The translations under genes and the position numbers were made by a program. A stretch of 64,000 nucleotides of DNA from Candidatus Pacearchaeota archaeon (GTDB lineage Archaea > Nanoarchaeota > Nanoarchaeia > Pacearchaeales > GW2011-AR1). Shown in pieces: positions 9,168 to 17,330 of this stretch (position 1 is the first letter of the stretch; each line of letters starts with the position of its first letter). Below the pieces are notes generated by a model. It was not told where the DNA came from, made no database searches, and saw only the letters and a list, made by a program, of their open reading frames with translations. The stretch covers positions 400,454 through 464,453 of the forward strand of contig JALOBX010000001.1 of the NCBI GenBank assembly GCA_023228065.1. The letters are read 5' to 3'.

Positions 9168-9331
9168 TGGAAACAGAGGAGATTTCATTCTTGAAACAGC
9201 TAATTAAAACACTTGAAGAAGCAGGAGCAAACTTAGAGAAATTTTATGAAAAAAAAGATTTTGACAACTTTAACAAATCAAAAAAAATGATGTTAAAGAT
9301 TCAGCAGGAGATTTCCAATATTATAAAATGA
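9167..9331 (+). CDS. Small coiled-coil protein in pilus cluster
   Basis: 54 residues, METEEISFLKQ onward, entirely charged and helical with heptad-like spacing (LKQLIKTLEEAGANLEKFY). Translation is coupled on both sides: the start overlaps the stop of mini-ORF A, and the stop overlaps the start of the TadC-like gene (ATGA at 9328). The next protein also starts with a long coiled coil, so a direct interaction at the cytoplasmic face of the secretion platform is plausible but unproven. Confidence 0.6.
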   Translation: METEEISFLKQLIKTLEEAGANLEKFYEKKDFDNFNKSKKMMLKIQQEISNIIK

Positions 9332-10584
9332 TGAATATAGAACAAATAAAAGAAATAATAAATAAAGAGAAGAAAATTGTAAATGAAATTAATTCTTATT
9401 CCAATTATGTTAAAAATGCAAAAGACGAACAGGAAAAAAATATGGTGGAAAGCCAGATAAAACGGCTGAAAAATTCCTTAAAAAATATTAATGATGAACT
9501 TTTAACAAATTTAGAATCACTTGATATTGTCAAGCCACTGGAAGCTCCAATGCCGAAGATATCCCCTGTTATCAGCGTAAAAAAAGAAAGTAAAGATATT
9601 GGAAAATGGTCTCCTATGGAAAGAGAAATTTTGAGAAGGATAAAAAAGAAAAAAGAAAAGATAGCTGAAAAAAAAGAAAAAAAGCCCAGTGCATATGCAA
9701 AATTAGCAAATAGTTTTTTTGCTGACAAGGTTAAATCGTTCATTAAAGAAAAAAAATTAAAAAGTTTAGAAAAAGATTTAATTAAATCAAATTTAGGATA
9801 CACACCTGTAACCTATGTTTCTATTCTAATTTTAACAACAATTTTATCTGTAGCAGCTGCATTTGTTATTTTTCTGTTTTTTTTATTTTTTAATCTTGGT
9901 CCAAATTTGCCGATAATAACTCTTGCTCAAGATAATTTATTAGACAGACTTATGAAAGTAATTTGGATTTTGATTATTATCCCAGTTATAACTTTTTTAT
10001 TTATGTATATTTATCCGTCTCTTGAAGGAAAATCCACTGAAAGAAGAATAAATCAGGAGCTTCCTTTTGCAACAATTCATATGGCTGCTATTTCTGGGTC
10101 TATGATTGAACCTGTAAAAATATTTAATATTATCGCCAAGACAAAAGAATATCCTTTCCTTGAGAGAGAATTTAATAAACTCCTAAATGTAATTAATGTT
10201 TATGGGTATGATTTAGTCACTGCCTTGAAAAGTTCAGCATTAAATTCTCCAAGCCAAAAACTTGCAGAACTTTTTAACGGACTTGCAACTACAATAACTT
10301 CTGGAGGAAACTTGTATGATTTTTTTGACAAGAGATCGCAAAGCATGATGTTTGAATACAGACTTGATCAAGAAAAAAATACAAAGGCAGCAGAAACATC
10401 TATGGATATTTATATCAGTGTTGTAATTGCAGCACCGATGATACTTATGCTCCTGCTTATGATGATGAGAATCAGCGGACTTGGGATTGCATTAAGCACA
10501 TCAATGATAACCTTAATTGTTGTGGGCGGAGTTTCGTTAATCAATTTTATATTCCTAATATTTTTACAAATAAAACAAGGTTAA
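9328..10584 (+). CDS. TadC/FlaJ-like type II secretion system F membrane protein
   Basis: 418 residues. The first 150 residues are a lysine/glutamate-rich coiled coil, followed by membrane segments (YVSILILTTILSVAAAF..., VIWILIIIPVITFLF) and the conserved cytoplasmic T2SSF domain (LPFATIHMAAISGSM). Near the C-terminus are two more helices. This is the polytopic platform protein with which the secretion ATPase interacts. It is one of two such proteins here, as in Tad systems (TadB/TadC). The ATG at 9328 overlaps the previous stop. Confidence 0.8.
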   Translation: MMNIEQIKEIINKEKKIVNEINSYSNYVKNAKDEQEKNMVESQIKRLKNSLKNINDELLTNLESLDIVKPLEAPMPKISPVISVKKESKDIGKWSPMEREILRRIKKKKEKIAEKKEKKPSAYAKLANSFFADKVKSFIKEKKLKSLEKDLIKSNLGYTPVTYVSILILTTILSVAAAFVIFLFFLFFNLGPNLPIITLAQDNLLDRLMKVIWILIIIPVITFLFMYIYPSLEGKSTERRINQELPFATIHMAAISGSMIEPVKIFNIIAKTKEYPFLEREFNKLLNVINVYGYDLVTALKSSALNSPSQKLAELFNGLATTITSGGNLYDFFDKRSQSMMFEYRLDQEKNTKAAETSMDIYISVVIAAPMILMLLLMMMRISGLGIALSTSMITLIVVGGVSLINFIFLIFLQIKQG

Positions 10585-10589
10585 AAAAA

Positions 10590-10709
10590 ATGACAGAACA
10601 AAGTTCACTGCAGACAGGAAGTCAGCCGTTCGCCGAAACAAGTTCAGCGACAGCACAAATACAAAGCGATTACGCATACGCATCGCGAAGAATGGAGAGT
10701 TTTGCATAA
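10590..10709 (+). CDS. Leader mini-ORF B (39 codons), TAATG-coupled
   Basis: A 39-codon frame between the two TadC-like genes begins MTEQSSLQTG and ends RRMESFA. Its TAA overlaps the ATG of the next gene (10707-10711). GGAG lies 11 nt before that ATG. The start ATGACAGAAC..AAGTTCA contains a GAAC-AAA-GTTC hairpin. The beginning, a middle GTTCAGC/ACAAATA block and the end all match mini-ORF D (50790) upstream of SBDS. The segment is richer in G+C than its neighbours. Confidence 0.55.
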   Translation: MTEQSSLQTGSQPFAETSSATAQIQSDYAYASRRMESFA

Positions 10710-11554
10710 TGGAATTAAAAAGAATACATTGGTTTGGAATAGCATCTGGATTTGCAGTAATTGCTATGTCATTTCTTCTTTTTAATACAAAGTTTTTCTT
10801 TTTTATAATTTGGTTTGGAGTTTTGATTATAGTAGCTCCTTTTGTTTTAACAACAATACAGGAGACAAGAACTAATCAAGAAAAAGAGGAAATGTTTTTA
10901 GAATTTACAAGAAATCTTGTCGAGAGTGTTAATACTGGAACTCCAATCAGCAAGAGCATTATGAACATGAAAAAAAAATCTTTTGGAGTTTTAAGCAAGA
11001 ATGTAGAAAAATTAGCAAATCAAATAAGCATGGGGATTCCATTAAGAACAGCTCTTCAGGTTTTTGCAAATGATATCGGCAATGAAACAGTATTGAGAAC
11101 AATAACACTTATCGGACAAGCAGAAAGAGCAGGAGGAAATATTGCTGGAATTTTAGAATCTGTCGCCAAAGCAGTTAATACTGCAGACAAATTAAGAAAA
11201 GAAAGAAGAGCAGCAATTTCAACATTAGTTGTTCAGGGTTACATTATATTTCTTGTTTTTATTGTGATAATTTTAGTCATGCAATTTTACATAATCCCAA
11301 TGATTTCGGGAATAGCAACTGTTGGAGTTTTGGGAACAGGAGGAGTAAGCACGCCTGCAACAGGAGGTGCAATAGAAGCTACAGAAGTATCAAGAGCATT
11401 TTTGTATCTTCTCTTAATTCAGGGTTTTTTTAGCGGGTTAGCAATAGGAAAACTTTCAGAAGGAGACATAAAAGCAGGAATAAAACATTCTTTTGCCTTG
11501 GTAGTTTTATCTTTCTTAATTTCTGCAGTTGCAAATATTTTCTTTGCCAAATAA
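10709..11554 (+). CDS. TadC/FlaJ-like type II secretion system F membrane protein
   Basis: 281 residues: two N-terminal membrane helices, the T2SSF cytoplasmic domain (FTRNLVESVNTGTPISKSI..., followed by the LIGQAERAGGNI region) and two or three C-terminal helices. Second platform protein of the pilus/secretion system, shorter than the 9328 product and lacking its coiled coil. Start overlaps the stop of mini-ORF B, so its translation is probably coupled to that leader. Confidence 0.8.
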   Translation: MELKRIHWFGIASGFAVIAMSFLLFNTKFFFFIIWFGVLIIVAPFVLTTIQETRTNQEKEEMFLEFTRNLVESVNTGTPISKSIMNMKKKSFGVLSKNVEKLANQISMGIPLRTALQVFANDIGNETVLRTITLIGQAERAGGNIAGILESVAKAVNTADKLRKERRAAISTLVVQGYIIFLVFIVIILVMQFYIIPMISGIATVGVLGTGGVSTPATGGAIEATEVSRAFLYLLLIQGFFSGLAIGKLSEGDIKAGIKHSFALVVLSFLISAVANIFFAK

Positions 11555-11588
11555 ATAAGAATATAAATCTAAAAAGGCATATTTAATT

Positions 11589-12365
11589 ATGAGAGGTAAG
11601 AAAGGTCAAAACAGAAGTTTCTCTCTTTGCAATTTTTTTCCAAAAAATCGCAGAGGTTCACACGTAGGAATGATTCTTTCTTTTGTGATATTTATTACAT
11701 TTATTGTTTTTTTGTATGTTGTTTTAAGACCTTCGGTAACTACCAGTGAGGATAAAAAAGCAACATTAACTTATATTGAAAGACAAATTTTAGAAAATGT
11801 TTCTGCAAATTTTACAAGTACCAGTGTGTCAATAGATAAAAATATTCCAGAAAGTTGTGTTTCTATACTTAATTTATTATTAATTCCCGAGTTAAGTCCG
11901 CCAGGGATAAAAGTAAAAAATAAGGATGGAATTATTCAACAAGAAATATATGTCCAAACAAATAGTCCGAACTTATTGATAGACAGAAGTCCTGTAAGTG
12001 ATTTTTTTTATGTTTATTCCTCTCCAGAATGGGAATTTATAGAAGAAAACAGCAGAGATGATTGCAAAGCAGTAGGTGATGATAAATACCAAATTGGTGT
12101 TGTTAAAGAAGCAGAATATCCTTTTGAAGAAAATTTAATTGAATTTATGAACTATTACAAAACTAATTATGAAGATTTGAAAAAAGCGTTGAAAACTCCT
12201 CCTGGAGCAGAGTTTGGTTTTGGATTTATACAAAGCAACCAAAGCGAAATAAGTGTTGGAACTCCGGCGAAAACAGCAAATGTTTATGCAGAAGTTCTTC
12301 CAATCCAATATATTGATGATTCAGCAAATATTCAGTCAGGTTTTATAAATATCAGAGTATGGTAG
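11589..12365 (+). CDS. Pilin-like secreted protein, unknown
   Basis: 258 residues. The basic N-terminus ends in RRG/SHVGMIL and is followed by a hydrophobic helix (FVIFITFIVFLYVVL) and a long ectodomain with two cysteines. It resembles the class III signal proteins at 2970 and 12373 in having an extended pre-cleavage region. ATATAAATC lies 29 nt before the ATG. Position directly after the two TadC-like genes suggests an accessory or minor pilin; the family is not recognised. Confidence 0.55.
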   Translation: MRGKKGQNRSFSLCNFFPKNRRGSHVGMILSFVIFITFIVFLYVVLRPSVTTSEDKKATLTYIERQILENVSANFTSTSVSIDKNIPESCVSILNLLLIPELSPPGIKVKNKDGIIQQEIYVQTNSPNLLIDRSPVSDFFYVYSSPEWEFIEENSRDDCKAVGDDKYQIGVVKEAEYPFEENLIEFMNYYKTNYEDLKKALKTPPGAEFGFGFIQSNQSEISVGTPAKTANVYAEVLPIQYIDDSANIQSGFINIRVW

Positions 12366-12372
12366 TAATAAT

Positions 12373-12819
12373 ATGAAGGGGATAATAAAAAATCGCTCGG
12401 GATGGATAGAAATTGTTGAAGCATTTGTTTCTATACTTCTTGTAGTGGGAGTTCTCTTGTTTGTGATAGGAAAAGGATACATTGGAAAAAAAGATATTTC
12501 TGATGAAGTTTACAAAATTGAAGTTGCAATATTAAGAGAAATTGAAACTAATGACACAATGAGGCAGGATATTTTAAATGCTAATCCTGTTCCTGTAAAA
12601 TGGGAAGAAAATAATTTTCCTAAAAGCGTATATAATAAAGTAATTGAAAGAACGCCGAATTATTTGAATTGCAGTGCAAGAATATGCAACATCGATGATT
12701 TATGCAGTTTAGAGGAAGAAAAAGAAGGAGATATTTATGCACAGCCAGTTATTATCAGCACAACATTAGAGCAGGAACCTTTATACAGAAAATTAAATTT
12801 ATTCTGCTGGATGAAATAA
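12373..12819 (+). CDS. Pilin-like secreted protein, unknown
   Basis: 148 residues with the N-terminus KNRSG/WIEIVEAFVSILL, again a prepilin-type site followed by a hydrophobic helix, and a small ectodomain with four cysteines (NCSARICNIDDLC and a final CW). It starts seven bases after the previous stop and ends two bases before the archease start. It is therefore probably the last pilus gene of the same transcript. Confidence 0.55.
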   Translation: MKGIIKNRSGWIEIVEAFVSILLVVGVLLFVIGKGYIGKKDISDEVYKIEVAILREIETNDTMRQDILNANPVPVKWEENNFPKSVYNKVIERTPNYLNCSARICNIDDLCSLEEEKEGDIYAQPVIISTTLEQEPLYRKLNLFCWMK

Positions 12820-12821
12820 AT

Positions 12822-13328
12822 ATGCGCAAGAAAAAAGGTTTTGGAGTTTTAAAAAAACCCGTAATAAAAAAGAAAAAATTTCTTTTTCTTGAACATACTG
12901 CAGATATGAAATTTCAGGCATTTGGAAAGACTGTTGAAAAAGTTTTTATAAATTCTGCATCGGCATTGAAAGATGCTATGGCTAAAGGAATAAAAGTTGC
13001 AGAGATAAAAAAGAAAATAATAAACATTAAGAGGAAAGATTCTGAAGCTTTGCTTTATGCATTTTTAGAAGAAATTTTATATCTTCTTGATGCAGAGAAT
13101 TTTTTAACTATAAGAGTAAGCAAAATAAAAATTGAAAAAAATACATTAAAAGCAAATCAAAGATTTCCATTCAAACAAAATGAATTTAATTTGAAAGCAA
13201 CAGTGATTGGAGACGACGCATCAAATTATGAATTTACAAACTCTGTGAAAGCTGTAACATATAATGAAATGTTTGTAAAAAAAACAGAAAATGGTTCCTG
13301 GGTTGCACAAGTTGTTCTGGATGTTTAG
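12822..13328 (+). CDS. Archease, activator of RtcB RNA ligase
   Basis: 168 residues. The archease signature FLEHTADMKFQAFG appears after a lysine-rich extension of about 20 residues, and the C-terminus has the conserved AVTYNEM segment. In archaea this small metal-binding protein accelerates guanylation of RtcB during tRNA splicing and RNA repair. The RtcB gene lies 750 bases downstream. The ATG at 12822 is chosen because it follows the previous stop by two bases; an in-frame upstream start would overlap the previous gene by over 100 nt. The N-terminal extension is odd but basic, possibly for RNA contact. Confidence 0.88.
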   Translation: MRKKKGFGVLKKPVIKKKKFLFLEHTADMKFQAFGKTVEKVFINSASALKDAMAKGIKVAEIKKKIINIKRKDSEALLYAFLEEILYLLDAENFLTIRVSKIKIEKNTLKANQRFPFKQNEFNLKATVIGDDASNYEFTNSVKAVTYNEMFVKKTENGSWVAQVVLDV

Positions 13329-13699
13329 TTCTTTTTTTTCTTCTTTAACCAACCAACTAAAAATAATATTCCCACTAAAAATGCCGGGCCTGCAATTATT
13401 AATACAGACAATTCAAATCTAAAAGGAGGATTAATTATTCCAGCAAGCAATGATCTTAAAAGAAAAAACATTCCAACAAAAATAAATGCTATTGCTCCAA
13501 CTAATTCATGCTTCCAAGAGATTATTAAAAGAACTAATAATATCAGCGATGGAATATTATGCATAAATAATCCCCCAGCTATTTCCCAAAAAGTTGATGT
13601 TGAATCAAAAACATCCAAAGAGAACATTGCTAAAAATGCGATAAACAAAATTGCTAGAATTCTTGGAGCCCAAAACAAAAATTTAATTCTTTTTTTCAT
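13325..13699 (-). CDS. Four-helix membrane protein, unknown conserved type
   Basis: 124 residues with four hydrophobic segments: PRILAILFIAFLAMFSLDVF, the NIPSLILLVLLIISW region, AIAFIFVGMFFLLRSLL and LIIAGPAFLVGILFLVGW, then a lysine tail. The WxPRILAIxFI...FSLDVF start is a pattern I associate with a widespread small integral membrane family of unknown function. It converges with archease (4-nt stop overlap). TTTATATATC about 29 nt upstream supports its own promoter. Confidence 0.6.
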   Translation of the reverse strand: MKKRIKFLFWAPRILAILFIAFLAMFSLDVFDSTSTFWEIAGGLFMHNIPSLILLVLLIISWKHELVGAIAFIFVGMFFLLRSLLAGIINPPFRFELSVLIIAGPAFLVGILFLVGWLKKKKKN

Positions 13700-13733
13700 A
13701 ATAAATGATATTAAAGGAGATATATAAAATTAT

Positions 13734-13991
13734 TCAATAGTCAAAATGATGCAAGCCAAAACTGGGTTCTTCCCATCTATGCAATTTTCCAAAATAATAT
13801 TTTTTATTTTTTATTTCCTGAAGTCTTATTCCCGGATGAATTGATGACTCTCCAGTTATCTCACGCACAGTATAATAATTTCCTCTTTTTGGAAGCTCGA
13901 TTTCTGATATTCTGAACGGGCTATTTGGGTCATCTTTGAAATAATTATCAATACATTTAATTTTATCCCCAATACCAATCTTTAAGGTCAT
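13734..13991 (-). CDS. Small beta-rich protein, unknown
   Basis: 85 residues: GDKIKCIDN, PKRGNYYTVREI and GIRLQEI suggest a small SH3-like beta-barrel of the sort found in phage and bacterial accessory proteins. Ends in HHFDY. It lies between archease and RtcB on the opposite strand with its own TATA-like box (CTTAAAAATA, about 28 nt upstream). No function assigned. Confidence 0.5.
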   Translation of the reverse strand: MTLKIGIGDKIKCIDNYFKDDPNSPFRISEIELPKRGNYYTVREITGESSIHPGIRLQEIKNKKYYFGKLHRWEEPSFGLHHFDY

Positions 13992-14069
13992 TTTGTAAAG
14001 ATATATTCTCTATTTTTAAGCATTATTGTCTCCAGTTATCTTTAAAATCTTTAGTTGGTTCTATTTTTT

Positions 14070-15478
14070 ATGAAGAAAATATCAGAGAATATTTATGAAA
14101 TTGAGAGAGAAGGAGAAATGAAAGTTCCTGCAAGAATTTTTGCAAGCGAAAGCATCCTGGAAAATATAAAGAAAGACAAGACATTGGAACAGATAAAAAA
14201 TGTTGCTTGTCTGCCCGGTATACTAAATTATGCAATTGCTCTTAGTGACGCACATCAAGGCTATGGTTTTCCAATCGGCGGAGTTGCTATTTTTGATTTA
14301 GATAAAGGAGTAATTTCTCCTGGGGGGTTGGTTATGACATTAATTGTTCTGTAAGATTATTAAAAACAAATCTGACAAAGAAAGATTTGGATAAAAAGAA
14401 AAAAGAAGTTGTTGAAGCTCTTTACAAAAAAATTCCTTCTGGAGTTGGAAGAGGAAGCAAATTTAACATTACAAGACAGGAACTGAATAAACTTCTTGAG
14501 CAGGGAGCAAAATATTTTGTTGATAAAGGCATGGGAGCTAAGGAAGATTATCTGCATATGGAGGAAGAAGGATGCTTGAAAGAAGCAGATTCTTCTAAGG
14601 TTTCAGAAAGAGCAATAAAAAGGGGAATAGGGCAATTAGGAACTCTTGGAGCAGGAAATCATTTTTTGGAAGTTCAGTATGTTGATGAAATTTTTGATAA
14701 GAGAGTTGCAAGAGAACTTGGAATTGAGAAGGGACAGATAACAATTATGATTCATTGCGGTTCTAGGGGATTAGGACATCAGGTTGCAAGCGATTATATT
14801 CAATTAATGGAAAATGAATATGGTTTCAAAACTTTACCAGATAGAGAATTAATTAATGCACCAATAAAAAGCAAGCTTGGAAAAGATTATTATGCTGCAA
14901 TGTGCGCTGCTGCAAATTTTGCTTTTGCGAACAAACAATTAATCACTCATTGGATAAGAGAAGAGCTTGCAACTATTTTTCCTGATATAAAAATAGATGT
15001 TGTTTATGATGTTTGTCATAACATTGCAAAGTTTGAGGAACATATTATTAATGGAAAGAAAAAAATTGTATGCATTCACAGAAAAGGTGCGACGAGGGCT
15101 TTTGGGCCTGGAAGAAAAGAGATTCCAAAAGATTACAGGAAAATAGGACAGCCAGTTTTAATCCCTGGAAGCATGGGGACTGCCTCATATTTATTGATTG
15201 GTACAAAAAAAGCAGAAGAGCTTACTTTTGGAAGCACTGTTCATGGGGCAGGAAGAATTTCAAGCAGAAGCTCGGCTTTAAGGAATTTGAGGGGAGAAGA
15301 CATCAAAAAAGAAATGAATAAAGAAGGCATTGAAGTTCATGCCGGAAGCATGAAGTCACTAGCAGAAGAAGCTCCTGAAGCATATAAAGATATTGAAGAA
15401 GTTGTGCGAGTTGTCGACGAGCTTGGAATAAGCAAAAAGGTAGCAAGATTAAAGCCTATGGCGGTGGTGAAGGGGTAG
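14070..15478 (+). CDS. rtcB: RtcB tRNA-splicing/RNA ligase, split by an apparent -1 frameshift
   Basis: RtcB joins 2',3'-cyclic phosphate and 5'-OH RNA ends with GTP and Mn2+. The first frame (14070 to about 14327) encodes [15 protein letters not shown] and GVISPGG. It then runs into an early stop at 14352. The rest, starting [15 protein letters not shown], continues in the -1 frame from 14327 to 15478 with all later motifs, including the [14 protein letters not shown] and HRKGATRAF regions. The break lies exactly in a run of six Gs (14322-14327); one more G would restore about 470 residues, normal for RtcB. It could be a sequencing error, a real mutation or programmed slippage. Archease is nearby. 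Confidence 0.88.
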
Positions 15479-15479
15479 A

Positions 15480-15920
15480 ATGATAATACAAAAAGCAAAA
15501 AGAAAAGATTTGGAAGAATATCTTAGATTAAGAAAAGAAACCTTAAGAGAATATTATAAAATTAAAGAAGAAAAAATATTAATCTCAGATGAAAAAATTA
15601 AAAAAGAATTTTTAGGATTATTAAATACTAAAAAACGTATATTATTAATTGCTAAAGAAAATAAACAAATTCTTGGTTATTTAATGGGGACTATTCTTAG
15701 AAATGTCTGGCAAAAAGTAGGTTATCTTGATGATGTCCTTGTTAAGAAAGACTTTAGGAATAAAAAGATAGGAAGCAAATTAATTAAAAAATTTATAAAA
15801 ATTTTAAATAAAAAAGGCATAAAAAAGGTTAGATTAGGTGTAGATGTAAAGAACAAAAAAGCAATATTATTATATAAAAAGTTGGGTTTTAAAATTGCAC
15901 AATATGAAATGAGTAAATAA
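15480..15920 (+). CDS. GNAT-family N-acetyltransferase
   Basis: 146 residues with the GNAT fold pattern: the VLVKKDFRNKKIGSKLIKKF acetyl-CoA-binding motif A at about residues 82-101, then RLGVDVKNKKAILLYKKLGF (motif B) near the C-terminus. RimI-like in length. GGTGGTGAAGGGG directly upstream and a one-base gap from the rtcB stop suggest co-transcription and Shine-Dalgarno initiation. Substrate unknown. Confidence 0.8.
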   Translation: MIIQKAKRKDLEEYLRLRKETLREYYKIKEEKILISDEKIKKEFLGLLNTKKRILLIAKENKQILGYLMGTILRNVWQKVGYLDDVLVKKDFRNKKIGSKLIKKFIKILNKKGIKKVRLGVDVKNKKAILLYKKLGFKIAQYEMSK

Positions 15921-15924
15921 TAAG

Positions 15925-16105
15925 ATGAAAGAACAATCTGAAAAATTATTCATATGAAAAATTCTTAAAATTTAACAAACAGATAAGAAAAGAATTAGAA
16001 AAGTTATTAATATCAAAAAGAAATTTAACCCCAAGACAGAAGTTTATTTGTGCAATGATTTATCATCACAGTTTTAATCTCATATTAAATAAATTGAAAA
16101 GATAG
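15925..16105 (+). pseudogene. Possible broken small gene
   Basis: An ATG at 15925 opens only ten codons before TGA, but an adjacent frame from about 15950 reads 51 codons of charged, coding-like sequence (NKQIRKELEKLL, LTPRQKFICAMIYHHS) to a TAG at 16103-16105. One frameshift near 15948 would join the two. Either a decayed gene after the acetyltransferase, or a small gene with a non-standard start. No family recognised. Confidence 0.35.
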
Positions 16106-16117
16106 TTGAAAAGTTAA

Positions 16118-16792
16118 TTATTTCTTTAAATATTCTACACATTTATCTATTAATCTTTCAAAATCTTTTTCTTTTTTCCATTCATTTGTAATAAAGTTTC
16201 TTAATTCTTTGTGGGAATCATATCCCCTATCTTCAACGAACCATAAATCTTTGAATTCTAAATTAAGAAGAACTGTTAAGGCTTCTTTCAAATCATTTGT
16301 TTTTTCTTTCCCAATCTCTTTTTCACAAGTTTCCCAATGTTTTGAATTGTGAAATTGAATGTGGAGTAATTCGTGCCCAATTGTACGAAGGCATTGCAAT
16401 AAAGGTCTTTTTATAGAAATCATAAAAGAATAATCTTGGGGATTATAAGGACATCTTCCCACTGTAGTAATATATCCTGTGAATTTATCAGGATAAATTG
16501 GTTTTTTTATTACTTTCTCCAGTCTAGAAAAATAAATATTATTTACTTTTTCCCATGCTTTTTCAAGTTCATCCTTAAATATATTGAGAATGCCCGAAGA
16601 ATATAATGGTTGAATATCTTTTTCAATTTCTCTTTTACATTCCTTAAAATTTTTTTGATCCCATAATTGCTTATAATCAGAATTCAGTTGTTTTTTTTCG
16701 GGATTTTCTACATAAGGGTTATCTATATTACATAATTCCCACAGATTATACATATCTTTTTCTTTATCAATCTTAAAAATTACTTGGGGCAT
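16118..16792 (-). CDS. HExxH zincin-like metallopeptidase in peptide-modification operon
   Basis: About 224 residues. A zincin motif GHELLHIQFH has H140, E141 and H144 as predicted zinc ligands and base. It lies mid-protein, with a downstream Glu-rich helix (KEALTVLLNLEF) that could supply a third ligand. No signal peptide, so probably cytoplasmic. It starts at ATG 16792, five bases after the methyltransferase stop, in a four-gene operon with a Cys-rich peptide and a radical SAM/SPASM enzyme. In such systems a dedicated protease often removes the leader; that role is inference. Overall family not recognised. Confidence 0.6.
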   Translation of the reverse strand: MPQVIFKIDKEKDMYNLWELCNIDNPYVENPEKKQLNSDYKQLWDQKNFKECKREIEKDIQPLYSSGILNIFKDELEKAWEKVNNIYFSRLEKVIKKPIYPDKFTGYITTVGRCPYNPQDYSFMISIKRPLLQCLRTIGHELLHIQFHNSKHWETCEKEIGKEKTNDLKEALTVLLNLEFKDLWFVEDRGYDSHKELRNFITNEWKKEKDFERLIDKCVEYLKK

Positions 16793-16796
16793 TTTA

Positions 16797-17330
16797 TTAT
16801 TCTGTTTTATTTTGAAATAATACAAAATTTAAATGATGTTGATGAGGGCCTATATTATCATGGTCTTCTATTTCACTAATATCACTAATTTCCTTTATTA
16901 ATTTCCAATCAGAATAAATTTTAATTAATTCCTGAATGTTTGGATAAAATTTTTCTGTTTTTTTCTTTGCATTTTCATCCTTATCAGACATACAAACCAA
17001 AAGATTGTAACCCAATTTAGATGTTGCAGTTTTCATTCTTTCAATTATCTGCAATGAATCATTTTTATTTAAAAAATGCAAAATTAAGGAAGCTATGATT
17101 AAATCATTTTTTTCTCCAAAATTTTCTTTTCTAATATCTCCCTCTATAAGTTTAAAATTTGGTGATTCTTCTACAATTTTATTTAAATCTATTCCGATTA
17201 TCTTTGCTCCTTTATTAGCAAAAAATTTAGACATTAAACCTTTACCACAACCAAGATCAAGTATCTTTTTTATATCCTGATTAAATAAACTCATCAAAAA
17301 TTCTCTTTTGGTCTCTTTAACATTAATCAT
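16797..17330 (-). CDS. Class I SAM-dependent methyltransferase (TehB-like)
   Basis: 177 residues. The SAM-binding motif I is ILDLGCGKG at residues 23-31, followed by the acidic GIDLNK strand end and IEGDIRK. The C-terminal DHDNIGPHQHHLNFVL resembles TehB-type methyltransferases. Its start overlaps the radical SAM stop by eight bases (ATGATTAA), so the two are translationally coupled. A methyltransferase beside a radical SAM maturase and a Cys-rich peptide suggests methylation of the peptide, but a separate detoxification role like TehB is possible. Confidence 0.72.
   Translation of the reverse strand: MINVKETKREFLMSLFNQDIKKILDLGCGKGLMSKFFANKGAKIIGIDLNKIVEESPNFKLIEGDIRKENFGEKNDLIIASLILHFLNKNDSLQIIERMKTATSKLGYNLLVCMSDKDENAKKKTEKFYPNIQELIKIYSDWKLIKEISDISEIEDHDNIGPHQHHLNFVLFQNKTE

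Noticed and set aside
9405..9803. Minus-strand frame of 132 codons, Phe/Ser-rich
   Set aside because: Shadow of the Lys-rich coiled coil of the TadC-like gene; AAA/GAA codons give TTT/TTC on the other strand.
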